DNA of 64,000 nt from Candidatus Poribacteria bacterium (GTDB lineage Bacteria; Poribacteria; WGA-4E; WGA-3G), in assembly GCA_003635315.1 (NCBI GenBank), contig PYJD01000018.1, positions 1 through 64,000 of the forward strand. Direction: 5' to 3'. Below are positions 55,480-64,000 of the stretch, piece by piece (position 1 is the first letter of the stretch; every line of letters starts with the position of its first letter). The notes beneath the pieces were generated by a model. That model was not told where the DNA came from. It saw nothing but the letters and a program-made list of their open reading frames with translations, and made no database searches. A program made the position numbers and the translations under genes.

Positions 55480-56331
55480 CTATAGAAGGATATCGGTAAT
55501 TGAAAGTGCCATTAAAACTAAACTAATCATGCCATTCAATGTGAAGAATGCGAGATTAACACGGGAAAGATCATCTGGCTTGACAATTGCGTGTTCATAA
55601 ATAAATATGAGTACAACAATACCCACCCCTATGTAGTAGAACAGTCCTAATTCTGTAAGCATTGGAATAGCAAAAAGAAGTAATACTGCAATTACATGTA
55701 GAGCAGAGGATGTCCATAATGACCAGCGAATTCCTATTCGGGCGGGAATAGAGTATAGTCCATGTTTTCTGTCGAAATTAACATCTTGACAAGCATAAAT
55801 AATGTCAAAACCAGCTGTCCACAGTAATACTACACAACACAATACTATCGGTGTCCAGTCAAATCTACCTGTAATTGCAATCCATGCCCCAACTGGTGAA
55901 ATTGAAAGTGCAAGTCCTAACCAGAAATGTGATAGGGATGTGAATCGCTTGGTATAAGAATATCCCATAATTACTAAGAGGGCAACAGGTGATAATGCAA
56001 AAGCGAGAGGATTCAAACGCCACGCAGCAAATACCAGTAATCCTGCAGAAACTACCGTAAATAGCCAAACTGACCCTGTTGTAATAAGTCCTGCAGGGAT
56101 TGCACGCATTGATGTTCGGGGATTTTGACTATCAATTTTTGAATCAACAAGTCGGTTAAATGCCATTGCACAACTACGAGCACCCACCATTGCAACGAGT
56201 ATCCACCCAAGTTTGGATAGATGTGGAAGACCATTGGATGCTATAAATGCACTCATGATTGCAAACGGTAGAGCAAACACAGTGTGTTCGAATTTTATCA
56301 TCTCAAGAATAATTCTTAACTTACGTAGCAA
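55480..56331 (-). CDS. UbiA-family prenyltransferase (probable quinone synthesis)
   Basis: The 283-residue membrane protein with about nine helices prenylates an aromatic acid. Both Asp-rich motifs for the prenyl diphosphate are present: NRLVDSKIDSQNPRT (about residues 60-75) and DVNFDRKHGLYSIPARIG (about 178-195). The start FEHTVFALPFA and pairing with a UbiX homologue point to the MqnP branch of the futalosine menaquinone pathway or to UbiA itself. The start is a TTG just 4 nt after the UbiX stop. An ATG at 56301 is the alternative. Confidence 0.88.
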   Translation of the reverse strand: MLRKLRIILEMIKFEHTVFALPFAIMSAFIASNGLPHLSKLGWILVAMVGARSCAMAFNRLVDSKIDSQNPRTSMRAIPAGLITTGSVWLFTVVSAGLLVFAAWRLNPLAFALSPVALLVIMGYSYTKRFTSLSHFWLGLALSISPVGAWIAITGRFDWTPIVLCCVVLLWTAGFDIIYACQDVNFDRKHGLYSIPARIGIRWSLWTSSALHVIAVLLLFAIPMLTELGLFYYIGVGIVVLIFIYEHAIVKPDDLSRVNLAFFTLNGMISLVLMALSITDILL

Positions 56332-56335
56332 GTCT

Positions 56336-56926
56336 CTACCCTTTCCACCGTTGTGTTAGTCCAGATTCAATATCAAACTGGTCCAAGATTTTTGTCACTA
56401 TAAAGTTAATTTGGTCGTCTACGGTTTTTGGAAAATGATAAAATCCTGGCATGGCTGGCAAGACACACACACCATTTTGAGATAACTTCAGCATATTTTC
56501 AAGATGGATAGAACTCAGTGGTGTTTCTCGAGGCACTATAACAAGTTTACGCCGTTCCTTAATACACACATCGGCTGCACGATGAATTAGGTTGCGGGAT
56601 ATACCAGCGGCAATAGAGGCAACAGTTCCCATACTACATGGAACAACAATCATACCAGCAGTACGGAAAGACCCACTTGCAATTGAAGCACCGATATTGT
56701 TTTGGTGATGATATATCAACTGTTTGGTGGGTGAGTCTATAAGCGATTCAATGTCGAAATTATCAATATCTACTTTAATCTGTAATTCTTCCCAGAGGGC
56801 ACGTGCCCCAGATGAAGAAATGGTAAGATGAACTTCTACATTTTCATGTTGTGAAAGCACTTCAAGTAAACGCACACCATAGACTACAGCACTTGCACCT
56901 GTGATACCAACGATTAATCTTTTCAA
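56336..56926 (-). CDS. ubiX: Flavin prenyltransferase (UbiX/Pad1 family)
   Basis: The 196-residue flavoprotein makes the prenylated FMN cofactor used by UbiD-type decarboxylases. It begins RLIVGITGASAVVYGVRLL and carries SGSFRTAGMIVVPCSMGT and RAADVCIKERRKLVIVPRE, all standard for the family. A TTG start is read with GGAG 9 nt upstream. It sits between a LarA-family gene (14-nt gap) and UbiA (4-nt gap). With UbiA this indicates menaquinone or ubiquinone synthesis; the UbiD partner is outside the window. Confidence 0.93.
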   Translation of the reverse strand: MKRLIVGITGASAVVYGVRLLEVLSQHENVEVHLTISSSGARALWEELQIKVDIDNFDIESLIDSPTKQLIYHHQNNIGASIASGSFRTAGMIVVPCSMGTVASIAAGISRNLIHRAADVCIKERRKLVIVPRETPLSSIHLENMLKLSQNGVCVLPAMPGFYHFPKTVDDQINFIVTKILDQFDIESGLTQRWKG

Positions 56927-56940
56927 CGAAAAATCTCCGA

Positions 56941-58206
56941 TTAGAATGGTAACAGGTTACCCGATGTATCAAACTGTAATGGAAGCGTGGCACCGACAAC
57001 TTCAAGATTTGAATGTAAATCCACATCCTTCAATAATACTTCAGATATATCAAAATCTGTCAATCTCAAAGTGCTCTCAATTCGGATTACTCGAGCATTC
57101 TCAGACTTAGTTAAACCGATTGTTTCAAGTGCGACTTCAATCGCTTCTTTATCGGTATCGTAGTAAAACGGGATCTTTGATTTCTGTGGTCCCAGAGCGG
57201 TGATACCGTTCATATAGGTAGAATGACGGTCAATCTGATTCACCAGACGGGTTGTTGTAAAATCAGCGAGTCCAATTCCTGTAGCATTCCCATCACTCTC
57301 CTCAGTGAGATCACGAACAAATATACGAAGAATAGCTGGTTTGAGAGGTTCAGGTTCGAAGTTCTGCATCATTCTGCCTATAACATTTGTATCCATTCCT
57401 GTTCCACTGATGTTCTTACCTGACCAATCCACAATTAATAGATCAAGTTCATCAAAGGGAAGTCGTCCCATCATAGATTTTGCTTCCACGAGAAGTTCTC
57501 GTTCTGTTCTAAGTAAATTCTTAGCTGGCATCGCTACCGCTTTAGCAGTGTCTTCATGTGCGTTTTCGATTAGACCAATACCAAATGCAATCTTACCTGT
57601 GTCAAGGATAAATCCCCCAACTGCAGTTATGACATGTTCAAAACCGTATTGAAAAAATGCCCGATGATAGTAATTTGCTCCTTGCTGTTTTCCGAGACCG
57701 ATTACCATCATTTTTAGAACACCGCTCTCTATGGATCCGTTGAAATCGGTATGGGCTTTAATTCGATTTAGCGGTACAACATGATCTGCTTCAGCTGCGT
57801 ATCTATCCATAAACACAGGTAAATCATCAGCATCAGCATTTTTAATACTACCCAGTTTTACAACCTCCATTGTTGCCTTTACTGGTGCCCCTACAGTCGT
57901 TTCTGTAATACCATAATGCTCCAATACACTTGTCTGTCCTTCTGCTGTTGCACCCCCATGACTTCCCATCGCTGGTACAACAAACGGTTTTGCTCCAAGA
58001 TTTTTTAGGTAATCTACCGTTGCCTTTACTGCAGTTGCTATGTTAGCAACACCACGACTCCCAGCAGTGATTGCAACAGTATCACCTGATTTAATAATTG
58101 ATGATGCATTAATCCGATCTAATTCACTATGAATTGCTTTGGGTAGATCTGTGAGAACGGGGGCATCAAAATGTTGCTTAACTCTTGCCATTTTTGGAAG
58201 TGCCAT
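56941..58206 (-). CDS. LarA-family protein (DUF2088-type), copy 3, divergent
   Basis: The 421-residue protein is a distant relative of the two larA products. MGSHGGAT aligns with the His108 region of LarA. AHTDFNGSIESGVLKMM places a His 13 residues before a Lys, and a second His (NYYHRAF) comes 16 residues after that Lys. The Lys-to-His spacing equals that of LarA (Lys184-His200), whereas the first spacing is 3 longer. It may bind the nickel-pincer cofactor and epimerise a different acid. It heads a close-packed run with ubiX, ubiA and an isomerase. Confidence 0.78.
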   Translation of the reverse strand: MALPKMARVKQHFDAPVLTDLPKAIHSELDRINASSIIKSGDTVAITAGSRGVANIATAVKATVDYLKNLGAKPFVVPAMGSHGGATAEGQTSVLEHYGITETTVGAPVKATMEVVKLGSIKNADADDLPVFMDRYAAEADHVVPLNRIKAHTDFNGSIESGVLKMMVIGLGKQQGANYYHRAFFQYGFEHVITAVGGFILDTGKIAFGIGLIENAHEDTAKAVAMPAKNLLRTERELLVEAKSMMGRLPFDELDLLIVDWSGKNISGTGMDTNVIGRMMQNFEPEPLKPAILRIFVRDLTEESDGNATGIGLADFTTTRLVNQIDRHSTYMNGITALGPQKSKIPFYYDTDKEAIEVALETIGLTKSENARVIRIESTLRLTDFDISEVLLKDVDLHSNLEVVGATLPLQFDTSGNLLPF

Positions 58207-58439
58207 TATCTACCTTCCTTATAGGTTAGTTTGGAATCTGTGACTATGCGGAATTCTATCAAAAACAGAATGTGATTGCAAGATTTATGAACTATAAAAT
58301 CAGTTAATATTACCTCAGTCAGACCTAATACCTGATTACATCAATTCAAACAGGATACCAGATATATATTGCCTGGTTCATAGATTATACCATTTCACCT
58401 TCATCCCGGAACTGATCTGATAGACTCAAATATTCTATT

Positions 58440-58817
58440 TTAATCATCCTTTAAAATATCTGAAATAGTGCTTTGTAATTCTGTGGAATGTTCTGATATT
58501 CCTGTAATAGTCTTCTCTATTTCTTCAGAATGTTTAGGTATAGCCTCAACACCTTTTTGCAGTTGCTCAGAATGTTCTGATATTATTGCAAGTGCTTCAA
58601 GTAAATCTCCTGAATGTCCTGTCACACTCGCAATCGCCTGTCGCAATTCCTCAGAATGTCTCGGGATTCCAGAAATAGTTTCTTGTAATTCTTCAAAATG
58701 CTTTGGTAAAGTAGCCATAACTTCTTGGTATACTTCAAGCTGTTTACGTATACCATTCATACATTCTTGGTATTTTTCAAACTGTTTTTGAATATCTGTA
58801 CTATTCTTGTTTGTCAT
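58440..58817 (-). CDS. Tetradecad-repeat coiled-coil protein
   Basis: The 125-residue protein is almost entirely eight consecutive 14-residue repeats starting near residue 10: KQFEKYQECMNGIR, KQLEVYQEVMATLP, KHFEELQETISGIP, RHSEELRQAIASVT, GHSGDLLEALAIIS, EHSEQLQKGVEAIP, KHSEEIEKTITGIS, EHSTELQSTISDIL. Fourteen equals two heptads, so a continuous amphipathic coiled coil or helical hairpin array is expected. No signal peptide or enzyme motif. ATG 58817 has AGGA 8 nt upstream and is preferred to an in-frame start at 58844. Family unknown. Confidence 0.75.
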   Translation of the reverse strand: MTNKNSTDIQKQFEKYQECMNGIRKQLEVYQEVMATLPKHFEELQETISGIPRHSEELRQAIASVTGHSGDLLEALAIISEHSEQLQKGVEAIPKHSEEIEKTITGISEHSTELQSTISDILKDD

Positions 58818-58963
58818 AAGAGTATTCCTATACATTAATCCCATGTTAATTTGGATATTGATTCATACGGTTCATATAAAAAGTTAAGTTAACACATCAT
58901 TTAATGGTTACTATAGTTTGTTTTATATCAATAGAGGACTATTTCAAAACTGCTCATAACTTT

Positions 58964-59998
58964 CTACTTTTTTAGTTGTCCCCAATTCGTTGTAAGCATA
59001 TTGTGTTGTGGGTTAACTGACAATGACGTATATTCAGGATCAAACCAGTCGCCCCCAACATTTGCTTGAAAGAAAATACCACCATGTGTTAATTGCGTTT
59101 TTTCACCACTGGTAATCTCTAATTTGAAGATTTGCAGACGTCCGTTTATTTCCTGTGTATATAGTACTTTTGTACCATCAGGAGATAACTTAGGAAAAGC
59201 GGCATCTGGACCTGCTTCATCAACGAGTAATCTTAATCCTGAACCGTCTCGATTCACGAGGTAGATACTCCGTTTATCCATCCATGCGTCGTGTAACGCT
59301 CTATCCAAGATTACTGGTAAGGGATGTTTGTTTCCTGAAAAAGCAATTCTATCGCCTGTAGAAGACCAAGATGGTTGAGATTGCCAGAGAAGTATTTTAT
59401 CTTTTATCGGTTGTTCTCGCTTACGGGTTCGAATGTTTAAGAATGTTAGTCGTGACCCGTTAGGATGTCCAACAGAACAAGCGATTTCTGAACCATCTGG
59501 AGACCAGGCAGGTGAATTGCCCCACGGGAGGAGTTTGGAATCTTCTTCACCAAAAGTCCCAAGATGCAGACTTAACCCTTGACGTTCACGGTCTACAGTT
59601 ATGTATGCAAAATTCTTTCCGTCTGGTGCCCACGTTGGATTTGTTCTCCATTCTGTAATTTTCCTCTTAAAAACACGACGAACATTGGACCCGTCAGCAT
59701 CCATTATATACAAGTCTCGTACTCGAGTTCCTTGTCGATTTGAAACAAAAAGAATTTGTTCACCGGATGGAGACCACACTGCACTCAGATCTGAAGAGGG
59801 ATGTTTAGTCAAGTTTACCTGTTCGGATCCATCAGGATTCATCATATATATATCCCAATTGCCATCACGGGTTGATGTAAACAGGATCTTTGGGGACGTA
59901 GGAGCTTTTCCAATAGACCAGCATACATTCAGAGGTATAAATAGAATGAGAAAAATATATATAATCGGTATCGATCTCTTGCAGATTTGCTTTATCAT
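58964..59998 (-). CDS. Secreted PD40/TolB-like beta-propeller protein
   Basis: The 344-residue protein has a signal peptide (RSIPIIYIFLILFIPLNVCWS region) followed by six WD40-like PD40 repeats: ILFTSTRDGNWDIYMMNPDG, ILFVSNRQGTRVRDLYIMD, then WSPDGSEIA and LSPDGTKVLY types. Unlike TolB it lacks the N-terminal alpha/beta domain, so it is a stand-alone propeller. Its C-terminus, MLTTNWGQLKK, closely resembles the end of the LamG protein at 23588-24379. ATG 59998 is preferred to a TTG at 60019. Single gene with no clear partner. Confidence 0.85.
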   Translation of the reverse strand: MIKQICKRSIPIIYIFLILFIPLNVCWSIGKAPTSPKILFTSTRDGNWDIYMMNPDGSEQVNLTKHPSSDLSAVWSPSGEQILFVSNRQGTRVRDLYIMDADGSNVRRVFKRKITEWRTNPTWAPDGKNFAYITVDRERQGLSLHLGTFGEEDSKLLPWGNSPAWSPDGSEIACSVGHPNGSRLTFLNIRTRKREQPIKDKILLWQSQPSWSSTGDRIAFSGNKHPLPVILDRALHDAWMDKRSIYLVNRDGSGLRLLVDEAGPDAAFPKLSPDGTKVLYTQEINGRLQIFKLEITSGEKTQLTHGGIFFQANVGGDWFDPEYTSLSVNPQHNMLTTNWGQLKK

Positions 59999-60373
59999 GT
60001 AATTCTTAGGATATATCAAGCTGTTTAGAAATGGGAGATATTTTCATTGATTCATGGTATTAATCTTATTATACCATATTCTCATCAAAAAGTATTCATA
60101 CATACATGTTTGTATTAAGAGTCATGGAATTTTAATATACAGATCCATTCTGACAGAAGAGCATCTGGTATGTTAATTGTATATAGTCTGTTAGAATGGT
60201 TGAATAATTGAATCTTCTGGTTAATATTAGTAGTATATTCACCAAATTATATCAACTATTATAGGTAAGAATTCAGTGAGTAATGGAACAGTGCTTCAAT
60301 TTTAACATTTTATGTTGTATAGTCTAAAAACATGTCTAATGGATATATAAACATGTTGATAGATATAAGAATT

Positions 60374-60402
60374 TTGACAAAATTATTTTTTAATGTCATA
60401 AT
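60374..60402 (+). promoter_or_regulatory. Promoter of the PhyH-family gene
   Basis: TTGACA (60374-60379, perfect), 17-bp spacer, CATAAT (60397-60402). The predicted leader is about 105 nt and contains the hairpin at 60470-60491. Confidence 0.6.
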
Positions 60403-60469
60403 TCTGTAATAGTCGTAATGTAAGAGAGTTTTTGTTTTAATCACACCTACTTTTCAAGACCGACTTCTG

Positions 60470-60491
60470 TGCTAAGTTTGTCAACTTAGCA
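60470..60491 (+). promoter_or_regulatory. Perfect inverted repeat in the 5' leader
   Basis: TGCTAAGTT (60470-60478), TGTC loop, AACTTAGCA (60483-60491), 22 nt before the ATG and close to the AAGGA ribosome site. With no T tract it is not a terminator; it could be an operator or a leader hairpin affecting translation. Confidence 0.5.
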
Positions 60492-60513
60492 TAGACGGGA
60501 AGGATGGAATGAA

Positions 60514-61683
60514 ATGGAAGCTAATGAATCAGAAACTAAGGAAACTTATCGAGCAACATCATTTGCGGATTTTAATCCGGAACATTCAGCTCCTGGTGGT
60601 ACACCAGAACGAATAGAACACTTGAAAGAACACGGATATGTCATCATCAACGATTTTGTTGATAGTCCTTGGATACCGATTCTTCGTGAAGCAGGACGAC
60701 GTGTAACCCAAGCATGTGCCCCTGAGAACAAATATGATGTCATTGACTGTTCGAAAGGGTTTATTCATCGAACAGGTGAGGAACAACCATGGGCGTTACG
60801 TGGGATCATACATCCTGCATTTGGAGAACCGAGTTTTAATGAATTCCACGGATCAACAGAGTTTTTAGACTTCGTTGCCTCTTGGTGTCACGGACTTCAA
60901 CCTGAAGATCTCACTTTCCGAGGTACACTTCTGTGGGCAAATCCAAGAACCCATGAAAACAAGTTGGGGTGGCACAGAGACACAACTTGGTGGGGGACAG
61001 GTAAAGGCTACTTTGCCCAAAAAGAGGTACGTGGTGATGGTCCAGAAGCCTACTCTGAGGAGGTAGAACGTATTCGCTGGAAAGAAATCCAGGAAAATAA
61101 TGAAAAAAGTATCAAAGAACGTAATGGCGTAGGTATGTTCTTGGCACTTGCAGATGACGAATGTCATGAGATGGTTCCTGGAAGTCACAATAGATGGCGG
61201 ACACCTTTTGAGCATGATGTCCTATTACCCAAGTCAATGAAAGATCAAGGTGTTCCATATACACCAAGTTGGAATGGATCAGATCCGTTACCTGGTCAAG
61301 TCGCTATTCGGCTTAGAGCTGGAGAAGCGCTTATCCGGAATGGAACTGCTATCCACACCGGCCATTGTGTACCTGAACGTGAGCGAAATACTCTGTCAAT
61401 AGGTTGGTCAAAATGGGGTGGTGAGTCTACCGATGAACCTTCAGTAGCAGATGTTCGGCATGCATGGCAGCTTGATCCTGCTGTAAGAGATGCATTACCT
61501 CACGAGTGGATGAAGATCGCTTGGGACCGTTGGGCAGTAACTCAGAAACTCGGTGATACACTTGAAGATCGTTACACAGGTTTTGATATAAAACATATTA
61601 AGTCTGGAATGGTACTTGGGTGGAGAGGTGAGTTAGAAAAGAAAGCTGCAGCAGAAGCAGAAGAAGCCAAAGATGAAGGTTAA
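60514..61683 (+). CDS. Phytanoyl-CoA dioxygenase (PhyH) family protein
   Basis: The 389-residue protein belongs to the Fe(II)/2-oxoglutarate oxygenases of the PhyH type. The jelly-roll carries HxD as WHRDTTWW (about residue 150) for iron, and the distal His with an Arg for 2-oxoglutarate in NGTAIHTGHCVPERERNT (about 275-292). MVPGSHNRWRTPF is the usual family turn. The substrate is unknown; many homologues are seen in marine and sponge-associated bacteria. The tail is Ala/Glu-rich (KKAAAEAEEAKDEG). It is a single-gene unit with its own promoter and terminator. Confidence 0.9.
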   Translation: MEANESETKETYRATSFADFNPEHSAPGGTPERIEHLKEHGYVIINDFVDSPWIPILREAGRRVTQACAPENKYDVIDCSKGFIHRTGEEQPWALRGIIHPAFGEPSFNEFHGSTEFLDFVASWCHGLQPEDLTFRGTLLWANPRTHENKLGWHRDTTWWGTGKGYFAQKEVRGDGPEAYSEEVERIRWKEIQENNEKSIKERNGVGMFLALADDECHEMVPGSHNRWRTPFEHDVLLPKSMKDQGVPYTPSWNGSDPLPGQVAIRLRAGEALIRNGTAIHTGHCVPERERNTLSIGWSKWGGESTDEPSVADVRHAWQLDPAVRDALPHEWMKIAWDRWAVTQKLGDTLEDRYTGFDIKHIKSGMVLGWRGELEKKAAAEAEEAKDEG

Positions 61684-61693
61684 AACTGAATCA

Positions 61694-61722
61694 GGGTGGG
61701 TTTCTGAACCCACCCTTCTTTT
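61694..61722 (+). terminator. Intrinsic terminator after PhyH-family gene
   Basis: AGGGTGGGTT (61694-61703), loop TCTG, AACCCACCCT (61708-61717), then TCTTTTTT. Perfect 10-bp GC-rich stem. Confidence 0.92.
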
Positions 61723-61745
61723 TTATAATATACGAACAGATTAAT

Positions 61746-62942
61746 TCATTTTTCACTTACAACCGATTCATAAATACCGACCAATTTTTTCCCAATATTT
61801 CGCCAATCATAATCCTGTTCAACTCTTTTACGTCCATTTTCACCTATTTCCTTTCGTAAGGATGGAATTGTAAGTAGATGGACTACCTCTTCAGCAAAAG
61901 CAGTAGGTTCATCAGCAATAACAATCTCTTCGCGATTCTGAAGTGATAGTCCTTCTGCTCCAACAGAGGTAGAAACAACAGCCTTCCCCATAGCAAGGGC
62001 TTCTAATATCTTCAGTCGTGTACCACTACCAATCCTTAATGGAACAACGAAAATTGTTGCTTCGGCGAAATAGGGTTTTATTTCTGGAACTCGACCCGTA
62101 ACTTCAATTCCTTCCTCATTTGCTAATCTTTGAACACGTTCAGACGGATTACCACCAACGATTGTAAATCTCACATCTGGCACACTCTTTCGGATTAATG
62201 GCAATATATCTTCAGCAAAGAAAGTTACAGCATCCTCGTTAGGAAACCAATCCATACTCCCTATATAGATAAGGTGTGCTAAGACTTGAGATGTTGTTTC
62301 AGGTGAGAAATGTGCAACATCTACCCCGTTTGGAATTACGACAACACGATTCTCCGAACAATATTGTTGATATACAGAAGCGTCAATATCAGAAGTACAT
62401 GTAACAACATCGAACATTGGACTTAATCTTTCTTCATATCGCTTAAATGCACGGAATTGTGTCCAATAAGCGAATTTATAAAATGGATTCATCGTTTCCT
62501 GTTGGAGTCTACCCCAGATTGCAGAATCTACATTTTGGAGAGAAAGAATGCTGGGTAGGTCTGTTTCAACATGAAACTGTGCTGTATGCAACATCTCATA
62601 ATGGACAACATCATAGGTGTGTGTTTCCAATAGTTCTCTAAATTTCTGTTGGTATGTAGAGATATTATAGCGGGTAACTGTAATGGGTTGTCTGTTTATG
62701 AGAGATGAAAGTATAGTATTGATTGAAACTGCCGGGGGAGTTGTATCATTCTCTACAAGATGAACATTGACACCCAATTCTTGTATTATAGTAATACTGT
62801 CTTTGTCTGTGTCCTGTGTTTCCAAAGCTAATATAGAAACATCATTATTTTGAGCAATCTGTTTAAGGAGGTTAAATACCCGGATGCGACCACCGTCAGT
62901 CAATGGGTATGGTAGGGTAGGAGACAGAAATAGGATCTTCAT
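61746..62942 (-). CDS. Glycosyltransferase family 4 type enzyme
   Basis: The 398-residue GT-B enzyme starts KILFLSPTLPYPLTDGGRIR with the N-terminal acceptor domain, and has the C-terminal donor domain from IYIGSMDWFPNEDAV onward. The nucleotide-sugar motif region is VPLRIGSGTRLKILEALAMG, where the second Glu contacts the donor. Such enzymes build polysaccharide or glycolipid chains in the cytosol or at the inner membrane. Donor and acceptor are unknown. No glycan cluster surrounds it, so it may be a stand-alone gene. Confidence 0.9.
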   Translation of the reverse strand: MKILFLSPTLPYPLTDGGRIRVFNLLKQIAQNNDVSILALETQDTDKDSITIIQELGVNVHLVENDTTPPAVSINTILSSLINRQPITVTRYNISTYQQKFRELLETHTYDVVHYEMLHTAQFHVETDLPSILSLQNVDSAIWGRLQQETMNPFYKFAYWTQFRAFKRYEERLSPMFDVVTCTSDIDASVYQQYCSENRVVVIPNGVDVAHFSPETTSQVLAHLIYIGSMDWFPNEDAVTFFAEDILPLIRKSVPDVRFTIVGGNPSERVQRLANEEGIEVTGRVPEIKPYFAEATIFVVPLRIGSGTRLKILEALAMGKAVVSTSVGAEGLSLQNREEIVIADEPTAFAEEVVHLLTIPSLRKEIGENGRKRVEQDYDWRNIGKKLVGIYESVVSEK

Positions 62943-63020
62943 GTATAGTGCCTTAACACAACAACTCTTGTAATATGGAATGGTGAGTAATTCACTTATT
63001 TAAATGTGAACTATTTTGGA

Positions 63021-63905
63021 CTATAATGTCTGTGTATCCGTTTCATTAGAATTACTCACCATATCTTTAATCTGTGCGAAAAGTGTCAGTAACTTAACCT
63101 TTAATTCCTGTCGTGAACTTAACATGGGTTTAGGAGGTACATGAATTGTACCCGTAATTCGTTGCATCCAACCTTTTAACGTATCATTTACTCGTACTAA
63201 AAGCCAAGTACTATCAAGATCAAGATAAACTCTTAGGGAATTCTCCTCATTGTGTATTCGATATAGTTGTTGCCCATCAGTAATTTTCCATTTTAATCCT
63301 ATTTCATCTGAGCTTAACTTGACATTAGGTGACAATGGTGCTTTTAAATCTGTAAATCCTTGCCGTATTTCTGATGTTAAATTTCCTTTATTTAATGACT
63401 CCAAGGATGCTAAATCGACGCTGAATAGGAATGACTGAATAGGGTATTTTGATTGTTGGAATACATCCAATTTGTTTTTATTATTTCTGATTTCATAAAC
63501 TTGAACTGTATCCCGATCATTAATCAACCATTGCTTCCCTACATCTTCAATTGAGAATTCCAAATTGTCAGAGAGCGTAATCTTGTTATTGTTAAATTCC
63601 TCACGCAAATCGGGGAGATAAACACTTAGATGATTATCAACTTTTTCAATATGATAGCTTGCCCCAGTACTGTCAGATAGGATCCAATCTCTTCCACTTA
63701 AGAGCACTTTAATGGTAGGTTTCCCTGAACTAAACTTCATATCCGGTGCAGAGTTTAAGAATGTCTTCTTCCAGTCAAATGAAGTTTGTAGCTCTTTATC
63801 TAAAAGTTCCGCGCTAAAATTAGTTCTTTGACCCAGTGCAATACTAAACAGCAGCTCACTACTGAGTATTCCACTGTTTAAATTACTAAGATATTGACTA
63901 TCCAT
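63021..63905 (-). CDS. Unknown protein with three internal repeats
   Basis: The 294-residue protein matches no family I know. Three related units can be aligned: residues about 30-95 (SGRDWILSD, YHIEKVDNHLSVYL), 98-150 (VGKQWLINDRD, YEIRNNKNKLDVFQ) and 175-235 (IGLKWKITDGQ, YRIHNEENSLRVYLD). Each has the form G-x-x-W-x-I-x-D...Y-x-I-x-(n)-L-x-V-(Y/F), probably a small beta fold with Trp core. The C-terminus is helical (ELKVKLLTLFAQIKDM). No signal peptide or ribosome site is evident. It lies 78 bp upstream of the glycosyltransferase on the same strand. Confidence 0.65.
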   Translation of the reverse strand: MDSQYLSNLNSGILSSELLFSIALGQRTNFSAELLDKELQTSFDWKKTFLNSAPDMKFSSGKPTIKVLLSGRDWILSDSTGASYHIEKVDNHLSVYLPDLREEFNNNKITLSDNLEFSIEDVGKQWLINDRDTVQVYEIRNNKNKLDVFQQSKYPIQSFLFSVDLASLESLNKGNLTSEIRQGFTDLKAPLSPNVKLSSDEIGLKWKITDGQQLYRIHNEENSLRVYLDLDSTWLLVRVNDTLKGWMQRITGTIHVPPKPMLSSRQELKVKLLTLFAQIKDMVSNSNETDTQTL

Positions 63906-64000
63906 ACTGAATATGAATACATCTTTTGTGTATAAAATTGGTTTGGAATTAACAGAAGGTCTTCCACGTAGTGCGGTACGTTTATGTATTTGTAATTTTG

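Larger units (their letters stand above)
59999..60513. other. Intergenic region upstream of PhyH-family gene
   Basis: A 515-bp AT-rich divergent intergenic region. It holds a promoter (60374-60402) and a perfect 9-bp inverted repeat (60470-60491). No gene is visible. Confidence 0.6.

Noticed and set aside
1..64000. tRNA and rRNA genes, including selC
   Set aside because: I looked for T-loop-like GTTCRAAT with matching acceptor stems in intergenic DNA and found none. A covariance-model scan would be decisive.

Overview
The window reads as chromosomal DNA of a Gram-negative, AT-rich, uncultured-type bacterium. CMP-Kdo synthetase implies lipopolysaccharide. The two CxPxR sulfatases, GH95 and GH32-like glycosidases, a phytanoyl-CoA-dioxygenase-family protein, LamG and PD40 secreted proteins, sugar isomerases and many formylglycine-generating-enzyme (FGE)-fold paralogues resemble gene content I associate with Candidatus Poribacteria. 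That assignment is from memory and tentative. The cell appears to use selenocysteine: two genes on the minus strand are each split by one in-frame TGA followed at the right distance by a bacterial SECIS-like hairpin. I saw no rRNA, tRNA, CRISPR array, integrase or complete insertion sequence.

Layout. 1-3.9 kb: a noncoding stretch, a secreted 13-repeat YCF48-type propeller gene, and copy A of a MITE-like element. 3.9-8.4 kb (+): tyrS, then a promoter, a leader with attenuator architecture, and aroF-leuA. 8.4-26.4 kb (mostly -): pepA; cupin and selenocysteine formate dehydrogenase; a BMP-family lipoprotein; larA-dctQ-dctM; an overlapping block of sodium symporter, kdsB, pyrG and a second larA; a LamG protein (+); MITE copy B; and a second, thioredoxin-like selenoprotein. 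26.6-28.9 kb: GH95 fucosidase-type enzyme. 29.0-41.0 kb (-): a nine-gene cluster of grpE-like, dnaK-like and seven tandem paralogues, each with a J-domain-like module and a C-terminal FGE/C-type-lectin-fold domain. 42.4-46 kb (-): sulfatase, TPR protein, mannonate-dehydratase-like enzyme. 46.2-47.8 kb (+): a type II restriction-modification pair. 48-52.4 kb (+): GH32-like, Nudix, Gfo/Idh/MocA and lipoprotein genes. 52.4-60 kb (-): second sulfatase, a PD-(D/E)XK protein, a TIM-barrel isomerase, UbiA/UbiX quinone genes, a third LarA-family gene, a tetradecad-repeat protein and a PD40 propeller. 60.5-64 kb: PhyH-family oxygenase, glycosyltransferase and a triple-repeat protein.

How genes work together. 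The clearest candidate for an undescribed system is the grpE-dnaK-(J-like/FGE)x7 cluster. It has a perfect-consensus sigma70 promoter and, just upstream, a CIRCE-like inverted repeat. Every paralogue carries the J-like module, but the HPD tripeptide is R-x-D and the FGE catalytic cysteines are absent. This suggests a dedicated Hsp70 machine serving a diversified family of binding proteins rather than sulfatase maturation. The first paralogue shows very recent internal tandem duplications.

The second strong point is the aroF-leuA leader. A promoter, a 43-codon leader ORF rich in Leu and aromatic codons, a 15-nt antiterminator arm coinciding with its last codons, and an overlapping intrinsic terminator form a textbook attenuator. 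The two selenoproteins would be mis-annotated by standard gene callers.
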